Source: Nocardioides dongkuii
Lineage (GTDB): Bacteria > Actinomycetota > Actinomycetes > Propionibacteriales > Nocardioidaceae
Direction of reading: 5' to 3'
Assembly: GCF_014127485.1 (NCBI RefSeq)
Contig: NZ_CP059903.1
Location: 1,302,001-1,366,000 of the forward strand
DNA: 64,000 bases
In this document: piece by piece, positions 1 through 9,882 of the stretch
Layout: every line of letters begins with the position of its first letter
Position numbering within the stretch: position 1 is the stretch's first letter
The notes under the pieces: model-generated
Databases searched by the model: none
Told to the model about the DNA's origin: nothing
What the model saw: only the letters and a program-made list of their open reading frames with translations
Program-made: the position numbers and the translations under genes

Positions 1-776
1 ACGGTGGAGGTCGTCACCACCCGGTCGCCGAGCGTGCGGCTGGCGGCGTAGGACCACGGCAGCAGCAGCCCGAGCAGGACGGCGCCGGCGACGACACCGG
101 CGAGCACGCCGCGCCGCCGGGCGGGGCCGCGCAGCCAGGCCAGCGCCCCGAGGAGCACGAGCCCGAGCAGGCCGACGACCAGGGGCAGCGTGTTGGAGCG
201 CAGGTAGAGGGTGACGGCGCAGGTCAGGCCGACCACGAGGCCCCAGCGCAGGGACGGTGGCTGCCCGGCCACGGCACGCCGTCCGGCGCCGACCAGGAGC
301 GCGACGAGCACGACGCCGAGGAGCCCGGCGTCCAGGTCGCCCCACCCGCTGAAGGAGAAGAGCACCCAGATCGGCACCAGGCCCGGGAACGCGAGCAGGG
401 CGGTGCCGTACGCCGGCCCCACGTGACGGCGCACGACCGCGACGGCGAGCAGCAGCAGGCCGGTGCTCACCACCCCCAGGTACAGGCGCATCACCGCGAC
501 CGAGGGGTTCTCGAGCACCAGGAAGAGCGGGGTCAGCAGCACGGCCATCCCGGGCATGAACCAGCCGGCGCCCACCACCTCGCGCTCCAGGAGGCCGGCG
601 TCCGCGTCGCCGCGCAGGAAGGCCGCCAGCGCCGCCGCGCTCTCGGCGTACGCCGTCTCGTCGCCGCGCAAGGCGACGTCGTCGACCCGCAGGTAGCAGA
701 GCACCTTGAGGACCAGGTGGGCGACGAGGAGGCCGAGCAGCCAGCGGTCGGCGAGGACCCGGGACCGCAGGCTCAC
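1..776 (-). CDS. Polytopic membrane glycosyltransferase-like protein (partial, C-terminus outside window)
   Basis: This reading frame starts with GTG at 776 and stays open to the left edge, giving at least 258 residues. It is strongly hydrophobic, with about six to seven predicted membrane helices. An acidic pair (GDE, about residues 37-39) lies in the first extracytoplasmic loop, a layout typical of GT-C (family 39-like) lipid-linked sugar transferases. The start overlaps the stop of the epimerase gene by 3 bp (776-774 against 775-773), so the two are probably translationally coupled. It likely transfers a sugar from a polyprenyl-phosphate donor made by the neighbouring GT2 enzyme. The exact family is inferred from topology and context only. 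Confidence 0.7.
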   Translation of the reverse strand, partial: MSLRSRVLADRWLLGLLVAHLVLKVLCYLRVDDVALRGDETAYAESAAALAAFLRGDADAGLLEREVVGAGWFMPGMAVLLTPLFLVLENPSVAVMRLYLGVVSTGLLLLAVAVVRRHVGPAYGTALLAFPGLVPIWVLFSFSGWGDLDAGLLGVVLVALLVGAGRRAVAGQPPSLRWGLVVGLTCAVTLYLRSNTLPLVVGLLGLVLLGALAWLRGPARRRGVLAGVVAGAVLLGLLLPWSYAASRTLGDRVVTTST

Positions 777-1723
777 GACGCAGCCCGGGTCGCGGCCACC
801 GCCAGCCTCAGGTCGGCCATGGTGGCCGCCATCCCGGCCGGCAGGCTGGTGGTCATCAGCCCGTCCAGGTCGGTCCAGACGTGGGAGCGGAAGCGCAGGT
901 CGGCGGTCTGGTACGCCGCGAGGGGCGAGGTCCCGAGCACGACCGGGGGGCGGCGCTTGGTGAGCCGTCTCAGCTCCCCGAGCAGGGCCGCCACGGTGGT
1001 GGAGCGCTGGCTGGCGACGACCTTGACCGTGGCCGAGCCGGCGGGCTGCTCGGCCGCCCGGTCGGCGAGCGCGAGCAGCACCCGCGCGACGTCGTCGACG
1101 AAGACGTAGTCGCGCGCCGTGTCGAGCGCGACGTAGATGCTCAGCGGCTGGCGCAGGAGGTGCGCGCGGCACAGGTGGGTGACCAGGCCCTGGGCCTTCG
1201 AGAGGTCCTGGCCGGGGCCGTAGAGGTTGGCGATCCGCGCGGCCACCACCGGGACGCCGGTGCGCTCCGCGTGGGCGCGCACCTCGTCCTCGGCCTGCAG
1301 CTTCGCCTGCCCGTACGGCGAGATCGGCACCGGCTCGCTCGTCTCGTCGAACGGCGCGGGGCTCGACCCGGCGTGCACGCCCCCGGCCGAGGAGGCCAGC
1401 ACCAGGGCCCGCGGCCGGGCGCCCGCGGGCAGGTCCCCGGTGCCGGCGAGGAACCGGCGCAGCGTGCGCACCTCGACCTCGAGCGCCTCGGGCGCGGTGG
1501 CGACGACCCCCGCCCCGGCGCACCACAGCACCTGCCACGGTCTCCCGGACCCCGCGAGGGCGTGCGCCTGCGCCACCAGCGCCGTGACGGCGGCGTCCTC
1601 GTCGCTCCACGGCACCGTCGCCCGGTGTGCCTCGGTGCCACGGCGACCGAGCTCCCGGACCACCGCGCTGCCGAGCAGCCCGCGTGACCCGACGACCCAG
1701 GTGAGCGGGTCAGGGGCGGCCAC
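773..1723 (-). CDS. NAD-dependent epimerase/dehydratase family protein
   Basis: 316-residue short-chain (extended SDR) protein with GTG start. The N-terminus has a Rossmann nucleotide loop (VVGSRGLLGS, residues 10-19) and the family catalytic pair Tyr137-x3-Lys141 in YGQAK. A Ser-rich segment just after residue 110 supplies the usual catalytic serine. The family modifies nucleotide sugars. It overlaps the preceding GT2 gene by 14 bp and the next membrane glycosyltransferase by 3 bp, so it sits in a tight three-gene operon probably making or modifying a cell-surface glycan. The substrate cannot be read from sequence. Confidence 0.85.
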   Translation of the reverse strand: MAAPDPLTWVVGSRGLLGSAVVRELGRRGTEAHRATVPWSDEDAAVTALVAQAHALAGSGRPWQVLWCAGAGVVATAPEALEVEVRTLRRFLAGTGDLPAGARPRALVLASSAGGVHAGSSPAPFDETSEPVPISPYGQAKLQAEDEVRAHAERTGVPVVAARIANLYGPGQDLSKAQGLVTHLCRAHLLRQPLSIYVALDTARDYVFVDDVARVLLALADRAAEQPAGSATVKVVASQRSTTVAALLGELRRLTKRRPPVVLGTSPLAAYQTADLRFRSHVWTDLDGLMTTSLPAGMAATMADLRLAVAATRAAS

Positions 1724-2720
1724 GACCCCGCCCCAAGGGCCCGCGTGCGCGGTCCTGGGTGATCACGTACAGCGGTTTGCCCATCGCCATCCCCACCGCG
1801 ACCCCGAGGTACTCCGCGACGATGCCGAGCACGAACAGCAGGAGCCCGGTGCATAGCAGCATCACGACCATCAGCGAGGTCCAGCCCTGCACGGGGGCGT
1901 CGCCGAAGACCCGCATCAGCACCAGCGTGCCGGCCAGCAGCAGGCCGAGGGTCGCGCACGCGACGCCGAGCAGGCTCGCGAGGCGCAGGCTGCGGGTGCC
2001 GCTGGAGACGACCAGCCGCCAGAAGTGCGAGAGCAGCGTGCGGGTGCGGTAGCCCGAGGGCCGGCCCGCCTCCTCGCGGAGGTGGACCGGCGCGGTGCTC
2101 GGCACGGAGGCCACCCAGCCCAGCGCGACGTCGAGGTAGATGCCGGAGCCGGCGTACGCCGCGACGCTGCGCCCGACCTCGCCGGTCATCAGCCGATAGC
2201 TCTGGAAGACCGACGCGTCCTGCCCGCCGGAGAGGACGTTGACCACGCGCTTGGCGACGCGGGAGGTCACCCGGCGGAACCAGGTGTGCGGGGCGGCGTT
2301 GACCGGGGCGGCGTACACGAGGGTGGACTGGTGGCGCATCGCGGAGTCGAGGAGGACGCCGATCTCCGCGGGGTCGTGCTGCCCGTCCTCGTCGAGGGTC
2401 ACGATCCACTCCGCGCCGGAGGACGCCATGCCGGCGATCGTCGCGGCGTGCTGCCCGAAGTTGCGGCTCAGCCACACGCCGCGCACCCAGGAGTGGGTGG
2501 CCTCGAGCTCGCGGATCACCTCGTCGGACCGGTCGGGGCCGCAGTCGTCGACGAGGAGCAGCTCGCTCACGCGGTAGACGTGCCCGTCCGGGCTGACCCG
2601 GTCGGTCGTGGACTCCGCGACCTCCTCGGCCAGCTGCCGCAGGTGGGACTCGCCGCCGTAGACCGGGACGACCACCGACACGGTGTGCACGGGTACGGCC
2701 GCACCGTCGAGGGTCGTCAC
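1710..2720 (-). CDS. GT2 family glycosyltransferase, polyprenyl-phosphate sugar synthase type
   Basis: 336 residues, GTG start. An N-terminal GT-A domain has VVVPVYGG (about 16-23), LLVDDCGPD with the nucleotide-binding aspartates near 58-59, and LDEDGQHDP (109-117) carrying the metal-binding DxD-type residues. Two hydrophobic helices follow at about 245-310. This matches the ArnC/GtrB/dolichol-phosphate-mannose-synthase group, which moves a sugar from a nucleotide donor to undecaprenyl or polyprenyl phosphate at the inner face of the membrane. It is first gene of a three-gene operon with an epimerase and a membrane glycosyltransferase, a common lipid-linked sugar pathway layout. A TATAGT box lies 14 nt upstream of the start. 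Confidence 0.88.
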   Translation of the reverse strand: MTTLDGAAVPVHTVSVVVPVYGGESHLRQLAEEVAESTTDRVSPDGHVYRVSELLLVDDCGPDRSDEVIRELEATHSWVRGVWLSRNFGQHAATIAGMASSGAEWIVTLDEDGQHDPAEIGVLLDSAMRHQSTLVYAAPVNAAPHTWFRRVTSRVAKRVVNVLSGGQDASVFQSYRLMTGEVGRSVAAYAGSGIYLDVALGWVASVPSTAPVHLREEAGRPSGYRTRTLLSHFWRLVVSSGTRSLRLASLLGVACATLGLLLAGTLVLMRVFGDAPVQGWTSLMVVMLLCTGLLLFVLGIVAEYLGVAVGMAMGKPLYVITQDRARGPLGRGRGRP

Positions 2721-2728
2721 AGAGCGTG

Positions 2729-2734
2729 ACTATA
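2729..2734 (-). promoter_or_regulatory. -10 box of the glycosyltransferase operon
   Basis: On the minus strand TATAGT begins 14 nt before the GTG start at 2720. This is close to the actinobacterial TANNNT consensus and implies a very short or absent 5' leader. I see no convincing -35 element. Confidence 0.5.
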
Positions 2735-2769
2735 GGGGCTGGACCGGGGTTTCCCGGGCAGGTCGGGCC

Positions 2770-3525
2770 TCAGTCAGTGGTGCGCGGCTTGGTCGCGACC
2801 ACCACGACCGAGGACCCGAACGGCAGGTCGTGGCGGGCGAGGAGCCGGCGGTCGACGCGCCCGAGGGCGGTGAACACCCGGTCGAGCAGCGCCGGCACCT
2901 GCGGCAGCTCGACCACGTCGGCCGGGGTCGTGGCGGTCCGGCGGGAGAGCGCCCCGGAGACCCGGCTGGCCACGCGCTGCGCGGCGAAGAACGGGAACAC
3001 GGCGCAGAAGGCGTACGTCGCCCGGTCGACCCGCAGCCCGGCGCGCTCGCAGGCGGCGACCGCCCGGGCGCGGGTGTAGCGGCGGTGGTGGCCGTTGGCG
3101 TCGTCGAACTCCGACCACGCCCACTGGTAGGCCGGCACCGAGATCATCAGCGTCCCGCCGGGCCGCAGCACCCGGGCGAGCTCCGACATCGCGAGGTCCT
3201 CGGGGTCGCAGTGCTCGACGACGTCGAAGGCGCCGACGGCGTCGAAGGTGCCGTCGGCGAACGGCAGCGCGGTCGCCGACCCGCACACGCCGCCGGGGCC
3301 GAGCCCGCGCGGGTCGACGTCGAGAGCGACGTGCTGCCGGGCGTGGCCGCGCAGCCAGTCGACGCTGGGGCCGTCGGCGCTGCCGACGTCCAGGAGCCGG
3401 CCGGGCCGTCCCACGTGGTCGGCGAGCACGGTGCGGAGCAGGTCCGCGCGCACCCGGTACCACCAGTAGTCCGCCTGCAGGATCGACGCGGACCCGCCGT
3501 GACCCGCCACCGTCTGTGCGTCCAT
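2770..3525 (-). CDS. Class I SAM-dependent methyltransferase
   Basis: 251 residues from the ATG at 3525; a GAGAGG ribosome site lies about 6 nt upstream, which decides this start over a longer frame reaching 3684. Motif I is LLDVGSADGP (44-53), followed by an acidic strand end (ALDVDP) and AFDVVEHC, then RVLRPGGTLMISVPAY, all typical of the Methyltransf_11/UbiE-like fold. The C-terminal part is hydrophobic and may touch the membrane. It lies 50 bp upstream of the glycan operon in the same direction, so a role in modifying a lipid-linked or surface product is possible. The substrate is unknown. Confidence 0.82.
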   Translation of the reverse strand: MDAQTVAGHGGSASILQADYWWYRVRADLLRTVLADHVGRPGRLLDVGSADGPSVDWLRGHARQHVALDVDPRGLGPGGVCGSATALPFADGTFDAVGAFDVVEHCDPEDLAMSELARVLRPGGTLMISVPAYQWAWSEFDDANGHHRRYTRARAVAACERAGLRVDRATYAFCAVFPFFAAQRVASRVSGALSRRTATTPADVVELPQVPALLDRVFTALGRVDRRLLARHDLPFGSSVVVVATKPRTTD

Positions 3526-3799
3526 CGTTTCCTCTCGGTCGCGCCGCCGTCGGGGCGCCTCGGGACCTCCCAGGAGCGGTCGGATCGTAGCGTCCCACGG
3601 AGCGCGTGCACCCGGGTCGCTCGGCCGCCCTCGCCGTAACACGGAAGTAACACTCGTCGGGAACTCGTTTCCTGTTCGCAACATCCGGCGAGGTGCCAGG
3701 AAACCTCGGCCGCACAGGGTTTCCCTCGAACGGGGCGAGCCCGGGCCGACAGCGCGGTCGGTCCACGTCGCCCCTCCCGAATGTATTCCTGGAGGTTCC
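3526..3799. promoter_or_regulatory. Intergenic control region between methyltransferase and amtB, with candidate GlnR-type sites
   Basis: No gene is visible here. GTAAC occurs at 3636-3640 and 3647-3651, separated by exactly six bases, which resembles the GTnAC-n6 half-site spacing of actinobacterial GlnR boxes. A near palindrome GGGAACTCGTTTCC spans 3659-3672, and GGAAACC (3699-3705) pairs with GGTTTCC (3718-3724). GlnR control of amtB-glnK-glnD is established in Streptomyces; its use here is inference. Confidence 0.45.
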
Positions 3800-5427
<1,628 letters not shown>

Positions 5428-5449
5428 CGGTGACCCCGTGAGCACCGGC

Positions 5450-5480
5450 GGCCCGGTCCCCCTCTACGGGGGCCGGGCCG
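5450..5480 (+). terminator. GC-rich hairpin between glnK and glnD
   Basis: GGCCCGG and CCGGGCC arms enclose a second pairing of CCCCC with GGGGG around a TCTAC loop, giving about 12 base pairs. There is no T tract, so it is either a weak or factor-dependent terminator or an mRNA-stabilising structure that lowers glnD expression relative to amtB-glnK. Confidence 0.55.
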
Positions 5481-5511
5481 TCGGCCGTCTCGCGACCGCG
5501 GTCGTGGCGCC

Positions 5512-7731
5512 CTGAGCGCCGCGGAGCGCGCCGCCCGCACCGCAGCGGCCGACGCGCTGTGCACCACGGCGTACGACGGGTGCGGCGGGCCGCAGACGGG
5601 CGCGGCGCTGGTGGCGGTCGGCGGCTACGGCCGCGGCGAGCTGGCGCCGTACTCCGACCTCGACGTGGTGCTGGTCTGCGACGAGGGCGTCGCGCTGGGC
5701 GACCTGGGGGAGCGGCTCTGGTACCCGCTCTGGGACTCCGGGTCCGCGATCGACCACGCCGTGCGGACCTTCCCGGAGATGGTCGCGGCGGCCGACGGCG
5801 ACCTGCGGGTCGCGCTCGGCCTGCTCGACGTGCGGCACCTCGCCGGGGACCCGAACCTGACGCTGCGGCTGCGGACCACGATGCTCGCCCAGTGGCGCCG
5901 GCGCGCGCTGGAGAAGCTCCCGGCGCTCCAGGAGCTGGTGCGCGCCCGGCACCAGCGGGTGGGGGAGCTCGCGCACCTCTCGGTCCCCGACCTCAAGGAG
6001 GCCGAGGGCGGGCTGCGCGACGCCATCGTGCTGAAGGCGCTGGTCGCCACCTGGCTCGTCGACGTCCCGCACGTCGCCCTGGAGCAGAGCCGGCAGACGC
6101 TGCTCGACGTCCGCGACCTGCTGCACGCGGCGGCCGGGCGGGCCACCGACCGGGTCGCGCCGGAGATCTGGGGCGAGCTGGCCGCCGGGCTCGACGTCGC
6201 CGACGCCCGGGCCGCGCAGGTGCACGTGCGCGAGCTGGGGCGGCGGCTCACCCACCTCTCGCGCCTCACCTGGCGGCGCGTCGACGACCGGCTCGCCCGG
6301 CCGGCCGCGGTCGGGGCCCGCCGTCCGTCCCTGACGCCGCTCGCCCCGGGCGTCGCGCTGTCGGCGGGCGAGGTGGTGCTGGACCGCGGGGCGCGCCCGG
6401 ACCAGGACCCCGTCCTGCTGCTCCGCGCCGCGGCGGCGGCCGCCGAGCACGACGCGCTGCTCGCCCCGCCGACCGCGGCGCGGCTGGCGCGCGAGTGCGC
6501 CCCCCTCCCGGATCCCTGGCCCGCCGAGGCACGGCGGCTGCTGGTGCGGCTGCTCGCCTCCGGGCGCGGCCTGCTCCCGGTCTGGGAGACGCTGGAGGAG
6601 ACCGGCGCCCTCGCCCAGGTGCTGCCGGAGTGGGAGCGGATCCGGCTGCTGCCGCACGCGTCGGTCATCCACCGCTTCACCGTCGACCGGCACGTGGTGG
6701 AGACCTGCATCGAGGCCTCGTCGCTCATCCGGGACGTCGGGCGGCCCGACGTGCTGATGGTGGCCGCGCTGCTCCACGACATCGGCAAGGGCAGCCTGAC
6801 CGAGCACAGCGTCGCCGGCGAGCCGATCGCACGGACGATCGCGACCCGGATGGGCTTCGAGGCGCCCGACGTCGCCCGGATCGCGACGCTGGTGCGCTGG
6901 CACCTACTGCTCGCCCAGACCGCGACCACGCGCGACCCCGACGACCCCGCGACCGTCGAGCTGGTCGCCTCGCGGGTCGGGGACGCCGAGACGATGCGGC
7001 TGCTGACCGCGCTCACCGAGGCGGACGCCCGCGCCACCTCGCCCCAGGCCTGGTCCTCGTGGCGGGCCGGGCTGGTCCGCGACCTCGCCCGCCGTACCCG
7101 GGCCGCGCTGGACAGCGGGCACGCGCTCCCGCCGGTCGTCAGCGACGAGGTCCCGGTGCCGCGGGAGGTCCGCAAGGGCGGGATCTCGATCAGCGTGGAG
7201 CCGGTCGAGGGCGGGTCGCGGGTGGTGGTCGTGGCCCCCGACCGGGTCGGCCTGCTCGCCGACCTGGCCGCGCTGTTCGCGCTCCGGCGGGTCCCGGTGC
7301 GGGCCGCGCGCGCCTGGTCGCAGGACCGGTACGGCGTGTCGGTGTGGGAGGTCGCGGACGACCGGCTCGACCCCGCGGTGCTGCGCCAGACGTACGACGG
7401 CCTGCGGGACGGCCGCCTCGACCCGGCCTCCCGCCTGCGCCCGGCCGCCGGTCGCTCGCTGGCCCCGACGGTCGTCATCCGCCCGGAGGCGTCGGACCAG
7501 GCCACGGTGCTGGAGGTGCGCGCCGACGACAAGCCGGGCGTGGTCTACCTGGTCTGCGCGGCGCTCGCGCGCCTCGACGTCGCGGTGCGCTCCGCGCACG
7601 TCGACACCCTGGGTCCGCAGGCGGTCGACGTGTTCTACCTGCAGGAGTCGGCCGCGGGGGTGCTGGGCGACCGGCGGGCGGCGGAGGCCGCGCACGCCGT
7701 CCGTGCGGTCCTGGCGGGGGAGGGAAGTTAG
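5512..7731 (+). CDS. glnD: [Protein-PII] uridylyltransferase / adenylyltransferase GlnD
   Basis: About 739 residues if started at CTG 5512; the first ATG/GTG/TTG in frame is GTG 5611, which falls right at the nucleotidyltransferase motif and would delete the usual N-terminal helix. Domains in order: nucleotidyltransferase (GGYGRGE...YSDLD, from about residue 36), PII-uridylyltransferase helical domain, HD phosphohydrolase (LLHDIGKG, His422-Asp423 in this numbering), and two C-terminal ACT domains that sense glutamine. It modifies and demodifies GlnK at Tyr51. It follows amtB-glnK, as in other actinobacteria. The frame is closed upstream by TGA at 5431, so the true start must lie between 5434 and 5611. 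Confidence 0.9.
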   Translation: MSAAERAARTAAADALCTTAYDGCGGPQTGAALVAVGGYGRGELAPYSDLDVVLVCDEGVALGDLGERLWYPLWDSGSAIDHAVRTFPEMVAAADGDLRVALGLLDVRHLAGDPNLTLRLRTTMLAQWRRRALEKLPALQELVRARHQRVGELAHLSVPDLKEAEGGLRDAIVLKALVATWLVDVPHVALEQSRQTLLDVRDLLHAAAGRATDRVAPEIWGELAAGLDVADARAAQVHVRELGRRLTHLSRLTWRRVDDRLARPAAVGARRPSLTPLAPGVALSAGEVVLDRGARPDQDPVLLLRAAAAAAEHDALLAPPTAARLARECAPLPDPWPAEARRLLVRLLASGRGLLPVWETLEETGALAQVLPEWERIRLLPHASVIHRFTVDRHVVETCIEASSLIRDVGRPDVLMVAALLHDIGKGSLTEHSVAGEPIARTIATRMGFEAPDVARIATLVRWHLLLAQTATTRDPDDPATVELVASRVGDAETMRLLTALTEADARATSPQAWSSWRAGLVRDLARRTRAALDSGHALPPVVSDEVPVPREVRKGGISISVEPVEGGSRVVVVAPDRVGLLADLAALFALRRVPVRAARAWSQDRYGVSVWEVADDRLDPAVLRQTYDGLRDGRLDPASRLRPAAGRSLAPTVVIRPEASDQATVLEVRADDKPGVVYLVCAALARLDVAVRSAHVDTLGPQAVDVFYLQESAAGVLGDRRAAEAAHAVRAVLAGEGS

Positions 7732-7734
7732 GCT
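7729..7734 (+). promoter_or_regulatory. Candidate -10 box for ffh
   Basis: TAGGCT overlaps the stop codon of glnD and lies 45 nt before the ffh start. It fits the TANNNT form seen at many promoters in this window and would give ffh its own promoter with a leader of about 30-35 nt. Confidence 0.4.
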
Positions 7735-7773
7735 GGCCCTCGATCCAGCCGACTTCAGCGAGGACCCCCTTCC

Positions 7774-9357
7774 GTGTTCGCCACACTCTCCGACCGGCTT
7801 GCCGACACCTTCAAGAACCTCCGGGGGAAGGGTCGGCTCTCCGAGGCCGACATCGACGCCACCGCGCGCGAGATCCGCATCGCGCTGCTCGAGGCCGACG
7901 TCGCCCTGCCCGTGGTCAAGGAGTTCGTCGCCGCGGTCAAGGAGCGGGCCCGCGGCGAGGAGGTCAGCGGCGCGCTGAACCCGGCGCAGCAGATCATCAA
8001 GATCGTCCACGAGGAGCTCGTCGGCATCCTCGGCGGCGAGACCCGGCGGCTGCGCTACGCCAAGACCGGCCCGACCGTCGTGATGCTCGCCGGCCTCCAG
8101 GGCGCCGGCAAGACCACGCTGGCCGCCAAGCTCGCGCTCTGGCTCAAGGAGCAGGGCAAGACCCCGATGCTCGTGGCCTGCGACCTGCAGCGCCCCAACG
8201 CCGTCACCCAGCTGCAGGTCAACGGCGAGCGGGTCGGCGTGCCCGTCTTCGCGCCCGAGGCCGGCAACGGCGTCGGCGACCCGGTCGCGGTCGCGCGCGC
8301 GTCGGTCGAGGAGGCCAAGCGCAAGCTGCACGACGTCGTCATCATCGACACCGCCGGCCGGCTCGGCGTCGACGCCGAGCTGATGCGGCAGGCCGCCGAC
8401 ATCCGCGACGCTGTCCGCCCCGACGAGGTGCTCTTCGTCGTCGACGCGATGATCGGCCAGGACGCGGTGTCCACCGCGCGGGCGTTCCTCGACGGGGTCG
8501 GGTACGACGGCGTCGTCCTCACCAAGCTCGACGGCGACGCCCGCGGTGGTGCGGCGCTCTCGATCGCCTCGGTCACCGGCAAGCCGGTCATGTTCGCCTC
8601 CAACGGCGAGAAGATGACCGACTTCGACCTCTTCCACCCCGACCGGATGGCCTCGCGCATCCTCGACATGGGCGACATGCTCACCCTGATCGAGCAGGCC
8701 GAGAAGACCTTCGACTCCGAGCAGGCGCTCCAGGCCGCGCAGAAGCTCAGCGGGCAGGGCGGCGAGTTCACCCTCGACGACTTCCTGCAGCAGATGCAGC
8801 AGGTGCGCAAGCTCGGCTCGATGTCGAAGATCATGGGGATGCTGCCCGGGATGGGGCAGTTCCGCGAGCAGCTGGAGAACTTCGACGAGCGCGAGATCGA
8901 CCGCCTCCAGGCGATCATCCAGTCGATGACGCCGGCCGAGCGCGCCAACCCCAAGATCATCGACGGCTCGCGCCGGGCGCGGATCGCCCGAGGCTCCGGC
9001 CGCCAGGTCTCCGACGTCAACCAGCTCGTGGACCGGTTCTTCGAGGCCCGCAAGATGATGATGCAGATGGCCCGCGGCGGCGGGATGCCGGGCATGCCCG
9101 GGATGCCCGGCATGCCGGGGATGCCGGGGCTCGGAGGCGGCGGCAAGCGCGGCAAGGCCAAGGCGCAGCCCAAGAAGGGCAAGGGCGCCAAGCGCTCCGG
9201 CAACCCCGCCAAGGCCGCGCAGCAGGCGGCGGCCGAGAAGGACAAGGCGGCCGCCGGCGCCGGCAACCCGTTCGGGCTGCCGGGCGAGGGCATCGACTAC
9301 GAGAAGGCCGCCGCCGAGCTCGACCTGCCCAAGGACTTCTCCAAGTTCCTGAAGTGA
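7774..9357 (+). CDS. ffh: Signal recognition particle protein Ffh
   Basis: 527 residues, GTG start. The N domain is followed by the G domain with P-loop GLQGAGKTT, DTAGR and the TKLDGDARGG signature, then the methionine-rich M domain that binds SRP RNA and signal peptides (LDDFLQQMQQVRKLGSMSKIMGM and following). The SRP-RNA binding helix includes SRRARIARGSGR. The protein targets nascent membrane and secreted proteins to FtsY. An unusual feature is a run of five Met-Pro-Gly units near residue 438, followed by a Lys/Ala-rich linker and a short conserved C-terminus. The length is close to other high-GC actinobacterial Ffh proteins. Confidence 0.97.
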   Translation: MFATLSDRLADTFKNLRGKGRLSEADIDATAREIRIALLEADVALPVVKEFVAAVKERARGEEVSGALNPAQQIIKIVHEELVGILGGETRRLRYAKTGPTVVMLAGLQGAGKTTLAAKLALWLKEQGKTPMLVACDLQRPNAVTQLQVNGERVGVPVFAPEAGNGVGDPVAVARASVEEAKRKLHDVVIIDTAGRLGVDAELMRQAADIRDAVRPDEVLFVVDAMIGQDAVSTARAFLDGVGYDGVVLTKLDGDARGGAALSIASVTGKPVMFASNGEKMTDFDLFHPDRMASRILDMGDMLTLIEQAEKTFDSEQALQAAQKLSGQGGEFTLDDFLQQMQQVRKLGSMSKIMGMLPGMGQFREQLENFDEREIDRLQAIIQSMTPAERANPKIIDGSRRARIARGSGRQVSDVNQLVDRFFEARKMMMQMARGGGMPGMPGMPGMPGMPGLGGGGKRGKAKAQPKKGKGAKRSGNPAKAAQQAAAEKDKAAAGAGNPFGLPGEGIDYEKAAAELDLPKDFSKFLK

Positions 9358-9365
9358 GCCGAGCA

Positions 9366-9392
9366 GCCCTGGCCGAGGCACGAGGCCAGGGC
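9366..9392 (+). terminator. Hairpin after ffh
   Basis: GCCCTGGCC (9366-9374) is perfectly complementary to GGCCAGGGC (9384-9392) with a nine-base loop, 9 bp after the ffh stop codon. No U tract follows, so termination is plausible but not certain. Confidence 0.5.
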
Positions 9393-9509
9393 GTGGGCTC
9401 GGCCAGGTCGAGCAAGCGACGCGACTGAGGAACGAAGTCGCACGAGCGCGTCGAGACCCGGTGAGCGCGTCGAGACCGGTTGAGAGCGGCGAGACGAGAG
9501 GCGGCAGCC
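9393..9509. repeat. Short direct repeats in ffh-NYN gap
   Basis: GAGCGCGTCGAGACC occurs perfectly twice, at 9444-9458 and 9463-9477, 19 bp apart. GTCGAGACC-type strings are common dispersed extragenic repeats in Nocardioides-like genomes, which is my recollection and not checked here. No gene is seen in the gap. Confidence 0.5.
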
Positions 9510-9878
9510 ATGGCGACAGTCCTGATCGTCGACGGCGCCAACGTCGTCGGCAGCCGCCCCGACGGGTGGTGGAAGGACCGCGCCGGCGCGGCCCGGCGCC
9601 TGCACGAGGGGCTGCTGGTCGCGGACACGCCGTACGACGTGGTGGTGCTGGTGCTCGAGGGCGCGGCGAAGGGCGGCGTCCGCGCCGGCCGCGACGCGCA
9701 CGTCCGCACGGTGCACGCGCCCCGCGACGGCGACGCGACCATCGTCGCGGAGGCCCGGGCGGCCGCCGAGCGCGGCGACCGGGTCACGGTGGTCACCGCC
9801 GACCGGATGCTCCAGGCCCGGGTCCAGGGCGTCGGCGCCCTCGCCCTCGGCCCCGCCTGGCTCCTCGACCAGCTCTGA
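9510..9878 (+). CDS. NYN/PIN-like domain protein (predicted RNA-binding nuclease)
   Basis: 122 residues from ATG 9510, chosen because a GAGAGG ribosome site precedes it; an earlier GTG-type start at 9480 would add ten Arg/Ala-rich residues. The N-terminus VLIVDGANVVGSRPDGWW has the acidic DGAN signature of NYN (YacP-like) domains, and later acidic positions (DGDATIVAEA, VTADRMLQARV) supply the remaining metal-binding carboxylates. Members are small PIN-fold ribonucleases; the substrate is unknown. It follows ffh across a repeat-bearing gap and converges on the ROK regulator, ending 4 bp from it. Confidence 0.75.
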   Translation: MATVLIVDGANVVGSRPDGWWKDRAGAARRLHEGLLVADTPYDVVVLVLEGAAKGGVRAGRDAHVRTVHAPRDGDATIVAEARAAAERGDRVTVVTADRMLQARVQGVGALALGPAWLLDQL

Positions 9879-9882
9879 CAGG

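Noticed and set aside
5438..5515. 25-codon reading frame (GTG to TGA) before glnD
   Set aside because: It lies over the glnK-glnD hairpin, has no ribosome site, and its product resembles nothing; considered as a GlnD N-terminus after frameshift but the sequence does not look like GlnD.
5559..9428. Giant + strand open frame of 1289 codons over glnD and ffh
   Set aside because: Arg/Ala/Gly-rich nonsense in another frame of two well-recognised genes.
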